DNA from: Chloroflexota bacterium
GTDB lineage: Bacteria > Chloroflexota > UBA6077
Direction: 5' to 3'
DNA length: 15,909 nt
Assembly: GCA_021806765.1 (NCBI GenBank)
Contig: JAJZQR010000111.1
Span: forward strand, 1 to 15,909
Position numbers and translations under genes: made by a program. The notes beneath the pieces were generated by a model. It was not told the DNA's origin and made no database searches. It was given only the letters and a program-made list of their open reading frames with translations. Of the stretch, positions 1-6,923 are shown piece by piece; position 1 is the stretch's first letter; the number at the start of each line of letters is the position of its first letter.

Positions 1-1
1 G

Positions 2-1888
2 AATATTGAGTCCGATGATACGTTCCTAAGGCTCTTCGCTCCGGGAATGCTGGATGTTCTTGCCATGGAGCATCCCTGGGATAGGGTTCAGATCATTCGT
101 AGTGCACCTGGCGGGGGCAAGACATCGCTCATGCGCCTCTTCACTCCTAATGTACTGCTCACGCTTCATGCTTATCAGGCGAGCGAAGAATGCAAGGACT
201 TGTATCAGCGTATGCAGGAGCTTGGGGCCATAGGAAACGAGGGTCCGAGTCTATTGGGCGTGATGCTTTCTTGTGCTAGGAACTATGCAACTTTAGCTGA
301 CTTGGATCTTGATCCGGGCCGCAAGCAGCGCCTCCTGTACAGTCTTCTGAATGCTAGGATCATCCTGGCCACCTTGCGTTCAGCGTTGGCCTTAAGAAGA
401 CTCGAGTACCCTGGCGACCTTCATAGGCTTGTTCTGAATTTGTCGCAGGATGATGAAAGCTTACCTGGCCTCCATCCGCCCTGCAACGGTATGGAGCTGT
501 ACGACTGGGCTAGGGAGTTGGAGTCCACGGTCTATGACGCAATCGACAGTTTTAGTACAGCATCGGTTGAGACATACCCGGGGCATGATACGTTGCTGAG
601 CTTGATGCTTCTGAGAGCTGACCGCATGCAGATTGACGGATCACCGGTTGCTGAGCGGATAGTCGTGATGCTGGACGATGTTCACAAGCTGACACGCGAG
701 CAGCGGCAGCGCTTGATTCAGACCATTGTCGACATGCGGGGTCCTGTTGGCACATGGATCTCCGAACGCTTTGAAGCTCTCAGCACGGATGAGATGTTAT
801 CATCCGGCGCTCTCGAAGGTCGGGATTACGAGAAGGTTATCCCCTTGGAGAAGTACTGGTACGACAATAGTCGGAGCAAGCGCTTTGAGAATCTCGTTCT
901 AAACATAGCGGACAGGAGGGCCCGCTCCGCACCTGATGTCGAGATAGGCTCGTTCCTGTCCAGCCTGCAGTCATCTTTGGACGGGCCTGAGTGGCAACCT
1001 AGGCTCGCACACGCGGCCGCTACAGTCTCAGGCCGGGTGAGAGTGGTGGCAGAATCCTGGCCGATGTTCCGGGCTTGGGTTGCCGATCGTGATGCAATGG
1101 CTGGGACCCTTCGTGAACAAGCCATTGCCTGGCGGATGCTTGAAATCATCATGGAACGTGAGATGAGGAAGGCGCAGGCAAGATTTGACTTCGTAACATT
1201 GACTTCTGAAGAGCTCGAAGACCAGGGTGACTCCGCTGTGAAGTCCGCAGCCGAGCTCTTCCTCTCGGAGGAGTTCGGACTGCCGTACTACTACGGCCCA
1301 ACGCGGCTCGCAGCAATTGCCTCTTCCAACATACAGCAGTTCCTTTGGCTGGCTGGGGAACAGTTTGAAGAAGTCCTCTCGGCTGCGCTGATTAAGAAGC
1401 CGACAGACGTATCGCCAGATCGTCAAGAGGCCATTCTGAAGAGAGCCGCTAAGAGCAGATGGGACGACGTCCCGAGGCGGATGCGCGATGGCCGGGAAGC
1501 AATGGCGTTTCTCGACTCAATCGGCCACTTCGCCCGGTGGTCAACGCACCAGCCTAACGCTCCGTATGCGCCAGGCGTCACGGGCATCGCGATTTCGATG
1601 GCTGATCGGGACCGACTGCGGGACCAGAGGTACTTGGAGGTGTCGCCAGACCGCGCCAGGGTGGCGGCCATCCTTGCTTCGGCACTAGCGCACAATCTGC
1701 TTGAGCCAGTCTTGGACCACAAGTGCAAAGGCGAACGCTGGATGGTGCTGTACCTCAATCGCCTGCTATGTGTGCAGTTCCATCTTCCGCTGCACTATGG
1801 AGGATGGAGGGAGAAAAGCCTGGGAGAGTTGGAGAAGTGGCTCCAACACGGTTTCAGCCCGCCTGCGAGGGGAGTGACGTTGCTTTGA
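2..1888 (+). CDS. P-loop (ORC/AAA-like) ATPase, 5' end outside the window
   Basis: This is a large P-loop NTPase. The frame is open from base 2 to the edge, so the ATG at 47 is probably internal and the true start lies upstream; at least 628 codons are present. A Walker A (SAPGGGKTS, bases 101-127) lies close to the visible N-terminus. A Walker B with paired aspartates (VVMLDD, the two Asp codons at 674-679) follows about 190 residues later, and a WISERF segment after it may be the sensor-1 region. That spacing and the DDVHKL context suggest an ORC/Cdc6-like or STAND-like AAA+ ATPase, which is inference. The remaining 350 residues or so look helical and I do not recognise them. The stop overlaps the next gene's TTG start by four bases, so it is probably the first or a middle gene of a coupled cassette. 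GC content is lower than in the genes right of 4200. A defence role is a guess from architecture only. Confidence 0.85.
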   Translation, partial: NIESDDTFLRLFAPGMLDVLAMEHPWDRVQIIRSAPGGGKTSLMRLFTPNVLLTLHAYQASEECKDLYQRMQELGAIGNEGPSLLGVMLSCARNYATLADLDLDPGRKQRLLYSLLNARIILATLRSALALRRLEYPGDLHRLVLNLSQDDESLPGLHPPCNGMELYDWARELESTVYDAIDSFSTASVETYPGHDTLLSLMLLRADRMQIDGSPVAERIVVMLDDVHKLTREQRQRLIQTIVDMRGPVGTWISERFEALSTDEMLSSGALEGRDYEKVIPLEKYWYDNSRSKRFENLVLNIADRRARSAPDVEIGSFLSSLQSSLDGPEWQPRLAHAAATVSGRVRVVAESWPMFRAWVADRDAMAGTLREQAIAWRMLEIIMEREMRKAQARFDFVTLTSEELEDQGDSAVKSAAELFLSEEFGLPYYYGPTRLAAIASSNIQQFLWLAGEQFEEVLSAALIKKPTDVSPDRQEAILKRAAKSRWDDVPRRMRDGREAMAFLDSIGHFARWSTHQPNAPYAPGVTGIAISMADRDRLRDQRYLEVSPDRARVAAILASALAHNLLEPVLDHKCKGERWMVLYLNRLLCVQFHLPLHYGGWREKSLGELEKWLQHGFSPPARGVTLL

Positions 1889-3039
1889 CGGACAGAAACC
1901 TGCTAGGACAAGTGCGTTGGCAGGACTATGTACTGGAGCATGGGGAGGGCCTGCGAAGGTTCTGGGAGCACCATCTCGCCGAGCGTGATCGGGATGTACT
2001 CTTCATACTCGGCAGGGGCTTTGACCCCAGAATGTGTCTTGGCCTTGAGGGTTTCATCGGAGCTGGCGGCAGAGGCAAGAGAGATCTTCTCGCCATTGAG
2101 TTTCCTGAGGGGGCATCGTCGCCGTCCAAGAAGCACAGCGCACAGGTGAGCGCGAATTGGGCAAGGCTTCAGGGCTTGGTTCAGGGAAAGGGGTCCGTCA
2201 CATCCCCGCATGTGAAGATGTGGTCTGACGACGGACGCAGGATTGGCTCGCGAAGCGCAGCCGCCTTGTTTAGGGCCCCGTCGGACTTCGCGGATTACAC
2301 AGACATTATCATTGACATCAGTGCTACGCCGCGCAGCATATATTTCCCCCTGGTGGGAAAAACTCTGCATCTGCTCGATCAGCTTCAACGGTCCCAGCCT
2401 TCAGCAATTCCGAACCTGTTTGTGCTGGTTTCCGAGAATCCCCTTCTAGACAGCCAGATCCGAGAGGACGGGCCGGACGATACGGCGGATTACATTTACC
2501 CATTCGAGGGAGGGCTCGGCATGGAGGCAACGGCCGAGTACCCGCGTATCTGGGCCCCGCTCCTAGGTGAGGGCCAGCTCGTCCAGCTGGAACGTATCTA
2601 CGATCTTGTTGGGCCTGATGAGATCTCCCCGGTGCTGCCCTCACCGTCCCTGAACCCTCGCCGGGGAGATGATCTCATCCTGGACTATCACGAACTGCTT
2701 TTCGATCGGCTGAGGATCGATCCTCGAAACTTCATTTACGCGTCTGAGAGGAACCCATTCGAAGTCTACAGACAAGTGAGAAGGACCATTTTGCACTACA
2801 GGGAGGCACTGCTACCGTTGGGAGGCTGCAAAGCTGTGGTGTCTGCCCATTCGTCAAAGCTGATGTCTGTCGGTGCACTGCTGGTTGCCTACGAACTGAA
2901 ACAGAAGAGGGTAGATGTTGGCGTCGCGCATGTGGAGTCTGATGGCCATGTCATGAGTGATGACGCCCAGGAGCCTTCTCATTGGACACAGAGTGATGTC
3001 TTCGGATTATGGATCTCAGGGGAATGCTATGAGTCTTGA
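1885..3039 (+). CDS. Unrecognised 384-residue cassette protein
   Basis: I do not recognise this family. The frame is open further upstream, with an ATG at 1723 inside the ATPase gene. I chose TTG at 1885 because it forms a four-base TTGA overlap with the ATPase stop and has a GAGGGGAG ribosome-binding site at 1867-1874, ten bases away. The protein looks soluble, with no signal peptide or membrane span. Visible blocks are an N-terminal beta-strand/loop VLFILGRGFDPR resembling a Rossmann-type nucleotide-binding opening, a central DIIIDISATPRSIYFP, an EIxPVLPSPSLNPRRGDD segment, then ERNPFEVYRQVR, and a C-terminal SAHSSKLMSVGALLVAYELK. Two Rossmann-like halves are plausible. The long charged motifs look like a conserved, possibly enzymatic family rather than a random ORF. 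It overlaps the kinase gene by 11 bases, so the three genes are probably translated together. Function is unknown; an effector or sensor role in the cassette is speculation. Confidence 0.82.
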   Translation: MTDRNLLGQVRWQDYVLEHGEGLRRFWEHHLAERDRDVLFILGRGFDPRMCLGLEGFIGAGGRGKRDLLAIEFPEGASSPSKKHSAQVSANWARLQGLVQGKGSVTSPHVKMWSDDGRRIGSRSAAALFRAPSDFADYTDIIIDISATPRSIYFPLVGKTLHLLDQLQRSQPSAIPNLFVLVSENPLLDSQIREDGPDDTADYIYPFEGGLGMEATAEYPRIWAPLLGEGQLVQLERIYDLVGPDEISPVLPSPSLNPRRGDDLILDYHELLFDRLRIDPRNFIYASERNPFEVYRQVRRTILHYREALLPLGGCKAVVSAHSSKLMSVGALLVAYELKQKRVDVGVAHVESDGHVMSDDAQEPSHWTQSDVFGLWISGECYES

Positions 3040-4207
3040 TCACATGTTTGACCTATCTTCAAGAGATCCCGTCATAGTTGGGATGGGCCTAATCGCTCTT
3101 GATGCCGTCATCAGCGAGCGCGATGAACAGTCCATGCGATTGTGGGCGGGAGGGACGTGCGGCAATGTGCTTGCCATCCTGAGCTACCTAGGATGGACAG
3201 CATATCCCGTGGCTCGATTGAACGGTGATACAGCTTCGAAGTACGTTTCTGAGGACCTGGATCGCTGGGGGGTGCGCCGAGATTTTGCGAGCTTGCAGCC
3301 GGGAAGTCGCACACCCGTCGTGGTGCAGCGAATCCGCCGGAATGCTGATGGGAAGGTCTTTCACAAGTTCTCGCGAAGATGTCCGGTCTGTGGGAGTTGG
3401 CTGCCAGGTTACACACCTGTACCGGCATCTCATGTGGAAGGGATCTTTGAACAGGTTGGCAGCCTGAAGGTTTTCTTCTTTGACCGAGCGTCAAGTGGCG
3501 CCCTTGCTCTTGCTAAGGCAAGTGCTGACAAGGGCGCCATTGTTTTTTTTGAGCCATCCAGCATGGGGAATCCCCGGCTTTTTAGAGAAGCTGTCACAGT
3601 TTCTCACGTGCTCAAGTACTCAGAAGAAAGAATGGCACAGTCCAATGATGTCTTATCCACCGCTGGCCCACTTCTGAGAATCGAAACCTTAGGCAGTGAA
3701 GGCCTTCGCTATCAGGCTAGTCTTCCAGGACGTGGAACCACCGAATGGAAGCACCTTGACGCATATGCGATGCCTCAGGTTAGAGATGCCTCCGGTGCAG
3801 GTGACTGGCTCACAGCAGGGATTATCCATCGCCTTGGTCAGATGGCTCTTGAAGGGTTTCAGAGCTCAACGCCTGCACAGCTGGAGGAAGGGTTACGTTT
3901 CGGCCAAGCGTTGGCTGCTTGGAACTGCGGTTTTGAGGGCGCGCGTGGTGGGATGTACGCCCCAGACTATGCTAGAAACAAGAAGACGTTTCACGCTGCA
4001 ATAGACAGTATTATCTCAGGACACAGCTTGGTGGTTCCAGCATTGAATCACCTCGCTATAGAAAGTAAACAGGTATTCCAATCCATTTGCCCAACCTGTG
4101 GAGACAAGAGTCGGTCCACCATCAATCCCGCCCCCATTGTCCAAGAGGCTGATTTCAATGATGCACTAAGTAGCTACTGCGGGGGTGCTCTCCGTGGTAG
4201 CAGATGA
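3029..4207 (+). CDS. PfkB-family sugar/nucleoside kinase with two CxxC knuckles
   Basis: This is a ribokinase-like (PfkB) kinase of 392 residues, expected to phosphorylate a sugar or nucleoside hydroxyl with ATP. The start at 3029 has AGGGG six bases upstream and overlaps the previous stop by 11 bases; the in-frame ATG at 2957 is less likely. The N-terminal signature WAGGTCGNVLAILSYLG matches PfkB motif 1. The C-terminal signature DASGAGDWLTAG (residues 253-264) carries the anion-hole GAG and the catalytic base Asp259. Unusual features are CPVC at 118-121, in the lid/substrate region, and CPTC at 354-357, in a tail after the kinase fold; together they could form one four-cysteine zinc site. 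Composition is low GC (26 of 60 in 3601-3660 by hand count). The substrate is unknown. Coupling to an ATPase and an unknown protein argues against ordinary sugar catabolism. Confidence 0.9.
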   Translation: MSLDHMFDLSSRDPVIVGMGLIALDAVISERDEQSMRLWAGGTCGNVLAILSYLGWTAYPVARLNGDTASKYVSEDLDRWGVRRDFASLQPGSRTPVVVQRIRRNADGKVFHKFSRRCPVCGSWLPGYTPVPASHVEGIFEQVGSLKVFFFDRASSGALALAKASADKGAIVFFEPSSMGNPRLFREAVTVSHVLKYSEERMAQSNDVLSTAGPLLRIETLGSEGLRYQASLPGRGTTEWKHLDAYAMPQVRDASGAGDWLTAGIIHRLGQMALEGFQSSTPAQLEEGLRFGQALAAWNCGFEGARGGMYAPDYARNKKTFHAAIDSIISGHSLVVPALNHLAIESKQVFQSICPTCGDKSRSTINPAPIVQEADFNDALSSYCGGALRGSR

Positions 4208-4208
4208 G

Positions 4209-6911
4209 ATGCCAGGCGCCGGCAACCAAGATTTCGTTCATCTCCACGTCCACTCGGAGTACTCCCTACTGGACGGACTGGGGAAGATCAAGGACCTGGT
4301 AGCCAGGGCCAGGGAGTTGGGCATGCCCGCCCTGGCCCTCACCGACCACGGCACCATGTACGGGGTGATCGAGTTCTACCAGGCGGCGAAGGCCGCCGGG
4401 ATCAAGCCGATCATCGGCCTCGAGACCTACGTGGCCCACCGCAGCATGTTCGACAAGGACGCCGAGGATAAGTCCTCCAGCCACCTCTTGCTGCTGGCCA
4501 AGGACTTCACCGGCTACCAGTCGCTGGTGAAGCTGGCCAGCGCCGCCCAGATGGACGGCTTCTACTACAAGCCCCGCATAGACAGGGACCTCCTGGAGAA
4601 GTACCACGACGGGTTGATCATCTCCGCCGCCTGCCCCTCGGGCGAGGTGGCCCGGGCTATCCTGCGAGACGACCCGGAGGCCGCCGCGAAGGTGGCGGGT
4701 TACTACCGCGACCTGGTGGGCCAGGAGAACTACTACCTCGAGATCCAGGACCACGGCCTGGCCGACCAGCCGAAGATCAACAAGGGGATGCTGGAGCTGA
4801 GCCGGCGGATGGGCATTCCCGTCGTCGCCACCAACGACGTCCACTACGTGCGCCAGGAGCACGCCGAGGCGCAGGAGATCCTGCTCTGCATCCAAACCAA
4901 CACCACACTGGACGATCCCAACCGGATGCGGTTGGAGACCCCGAACTTCTACCTCCGCAGCGCCCAGGAGATGGCCGCCGTCTTCGGTGAGGTGCCCGAG
5001 GCCCTCGCCAACACCCTTCGGGTGGCGGAGCAGTGCGACCTCCAGTTCGACTTCAACCGGGTTATCCTGCCGGAGCTGGACTTCATCCCGGAGGCGATGA
5101 CCCCCATCGAGTATCTGGCCAAACTGTGCTGGAAGGGGTTGTACGAGCGCTACCCCAGCGTCACCGACGAGATCAAGCACCGGCTGGAGTACGAGCTGTC
5201 GGTCATCGACAAGACCGGCTTCCCCAAGTACATCCTGCTGGTCTACGACTACGTCAGTTGGGCCCGGAAGCACGGCATCTTCTGCCAGCCCAGGGGCTCG
5301 GCCGCCGGCAGCATCGTCCTCTACTGCCTCAACGTGGCCGACGTGGATCCCCTGGAGTACGACCTGACCTTCGAGCGGTTCCTGAACCCCGACCGCGCCC
5401 AGATGCCCGATATCGACATGGACTTCCAGGACGATCGCCGGAACGAGGTGATCGACTACGTCACCCGCAAGTACGGCGCCGACCGGGTGAGCCAGATCGT
5501 CACCTTTGGGCGGCTGGCCGCGCGGGCCGCCATCAGGGACGTGGGCCGGGCCATGGGGCTGCCGCTGCCGGAGGTGGACAAGGTCGCCAAGCTGGTGCCC
5601 ACCCTTCCGGTTGGGATGACCATCGACAAGGCGATGGAGGAGAACCCCGACCTCCGGCAGATGTATGGCACCGAGGCCCACATCAAGCGGTTGATCGATG
5701 CCGCCAAGAGCATCGAGGGGGTCGCCCGCCACGCCTCCACCCACGCCGCCGGCGTCGTTGTGTCCCGGGATCCCCTCACCGAGATAGTGCCGATCCAGAA
5801 GGCCACCAAGGGCGAGGAGTTGGTGATGGCCCAGTACTCCATGAAGATGCTGGAGAAGGTGGGCCTGCTCAAGATGGACTTCCTGGGGTTGAACAACCTC
5901 ACCATCGTGGCCAACACCCTGAAGCTGGTGGCCGAGACCCGGGCCAAGGAGATCGACCTGGCCACCATACCCCTGGACGACCAGGCTGCCTTCAAGATGC
6001 TGTCGGACGGTGAGACCACCGGCATCTTCCAGCTGGAGGGCACCGGGATGCGCCGGTGGGTCCGAGAGCTGAAACCCAGCACCGTCCGGCACCTGATGGC
6101 TATCGTGGCCCTCTACCGCCCCGGTCCCATGGCCTACATCCCCGCCTACATCGCTCGCAAAGAGGGCCGGGAGAAGATCGAGTACATCCACCCGAAGCTG
6201 GAGCCGATCCTCCGGGAGACCTACGGGGTCATCGTCTACCAGGACCAGGTCATCAAGAGCGTGGTGGCCGTGGCCGGCTTCTCCATGGGGCAGGCCGACA
6301 TCCTGCGCAACGCCATGAGCAAGAAGATCAAGGACGTCATGGCGAAGCAGAAGGACCTCTTCATCGAGGGGGCCCAGAAGAACGGCATCGCCGAGGCGGG
6401 CGCCCAGGCGATTTGGGAGCAGATTGAGCCCTTCGCCGGGTACGCCTTCAACAAGGCCCACGCCGCCTGCTACGCCATGCTGGCCTACCAGACGGCCTAC
6501 CTGAAGACCCACTTCTCCGTGGAGTACATGACGGCCCTCTGCACCTCCTACGTGTCCGATACCGACAAGATCGCGCTCACCCTGGGCGAGTGCCGCCGGA
6601 TGGGGATCCAGGTGCTGCCCCCCGACATCAACCGGAGCCAGCTTCAGTTCAGCGTCGAGCCGCTGCCCGCCGCGGGGAGCCCACTCAAACCCACCAACGG
6701 CTCCTCCAAGGGTCAGCTGGCGATGCGCTTCGGCCTGATAGGGGTGAAGAACGTGGGCGAGGGGGCCATCGAGAGCATGATCGCCGAGCGGGAGAAGAAC
6801 GGCCCCTTCCGCTCCCTGGCCGAGTTCTGCAAGCGGGTCGACATGCGGAGCCTCAACAAGAGGGTGGTGGAAAGCCTGATCAAGTGCGGCGCCATGGACG
6901 GCTTCGGCTAG
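4209..6911 (+). CDS. dnaE: DNA polymerase III alpha subunit, N-terminal 900 residues (ends at in-frame TAG)
   Basis: Replicative DNA polymerase III alpha. The ATG at 4209 lies one base after the kinase stop; GTG codons at 4185 and 4194 are alternative starts, the latter with GGGGG eight bases upstream. The N-terminal PHP domain keeps its metal-binding style motifs (HLHVHSEYS, LTDHG, SGE, NDVHY), which in this family often go with intrinsic proofreading. The palm carries the catalytic acids in PDIDMDF (Asp401, Asp403) and KMDFLGL (Asp557). Fingers motifs (QLEGTGM, YRPGPM, GVIVYQDQV, NKAHAACYA) and the start of the helix-hairpin-helix region follow. Translation stops at an amber codon after CGAMDGFG, about codon 901, where alpha subunits normally continue. 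The product would have the polymerase core but no clamp-binding motif, OB fold or C-terminal domain. No dedicated promoter is visible between the cassette and this gene. Confidence 0.95.
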   Translation: MPGAGNQDFVHLHVHSEYSLLDGLGKIKDLVARARELGMPALALTDHGTMYGVIEFYQAAKAAGIKPIIGLETYVAHRSMFDKDAEDKSSSHLLLLAKDFTGYQSLVKLASAAQMDGFYYKPRIDRDLLEKYHDGLIISAACPSGEVARAILRDDPEAAAKVAGYYRDLVGQENYYLEIQDHGLADQPKINKGMLELSRRMGIPVVATNDVHYVRQEHAEAQEILLCIQTNTTLDDPNRMRLETPNFYLRSAQEMAAVFGEVPEALANTLRVAEQCDLQFDFNRVILPELDFIPEAMTPIEYLAKLCWKGLYERYPSVTDEIKHRLEYELSVIDKTGFPKYILLVYDYVSWARKHGIFCQPRGSAAGSIVLYCLNVADVDPLEYDLTFERFLNPDRAQMPDIDMDFQDDRRNEVIDYVTRKYGADRVSQIVTFGRLAARAAIRDVGRAMGLPLPEVDKVAKLVPTLPVGMTIDKAMEENPDLRQMYGTEAHIKRLIDAAKSIEGVARHASTHAAGVVVSRDPLTEIVPIQKATKGEELVMAQYSMKMLEKVGLLKMDFLGLNNLTIVANTLKLVAETRAKEIDLATIPLDDQAAFKMLSDGETTGIFQLEGTGMRRWVRELKPSTVRHLMAIVALYRPGPMAYIPAYIARKEGREKIEYIHPKLEPILRETYGVIVYQDQVIKSVVAVAGFSMGQADILRNAMSKKIKDVMAKQKDLFIEGAQKNGIAEAGAQAIWEQIEPFAGYAFNKAHAACYAMLAYQTAYLKTHFSVEYMTALCTSYVSDTDKIALTLGECRRMGIQVLPPDINRSQLQFSVEPLPAAGSPLKPTNGSSKGQLAMRFGLIGVKNVGEGAIESMIAEREKNGPFRSLAEFCKRVDMRSLNKRVVESLIKCGAMDGFG
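6909..6911 (+). other. dnaE: In-frame amber codon splitting dnaE
   Basis: Bases 6909-6911 read TAG, between GGC and CGG. Both flanking parts are in the same frame (4209 and 6924 are both multiples of three), and reading through gives GFG-X-RADLLKGLD, the usual helix-hairpin-helix exit of bacterial alpha subunits with one variable residue at X. It is therefore a single-codon interruption, not a frameshift or deletion. CAG or GAG are one-base ancestors. TAG is a normal stop here: the PHP phosphatase, M29, M20, DUF-like and aldehyde oxidoreductase genes all end in it. No intein motifs or selenocysteine context were seen. Confidence 0.9.
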
Positions 6912-6923
6912 CGGGCGGATCTG

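Larger units (their letters stand above)
1..4207. other. Low-GC accessory block ending at the dnaE start
   Basis: The block is visibly poorer in GC and less biased to G/C third positions than what follows: 26 of 60 GC at 3601-3660 against 47 of 60 at 5521-5580 by hand count. The change falls within about 40 bases of 4170-4210, exactly where the kinase gene ends and dnaE begins. The left limit is outside the window, and no integrase, transposase, tRNA or direct repeat was seen at the right boundary. Horizontal acquisition is inferred from composition only. Confidence 0.6.

Noticed and set aside
1723..1884. ATG at 1723 as start of the 384-residue protein
   Set aside because: It would overlap the ATPase gene by 166 bases and add 54 residues of out-of-frame character; the TTG at 1885 has a ribosome-binding site and a typical four-base overlap.
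5033..6013. Plus-strand frame of 326 codons inside dnaE, and similar Arg/Gly/Pro-rich frames at 6056-6427 and 6590-7624
   Set aside because: Arg/Pro/Gly-rich out-of-frame translation of dnaE, with no domain and no ribosome-binding site.
6909..6911. Genetic code with TAG reassigned to an amino acid
   Set aside because: TAG is the natural stop of genes ending at 9054, 10812, and (minus strand) 9125, 10943 and 13484, each at a sensible C-terminus.
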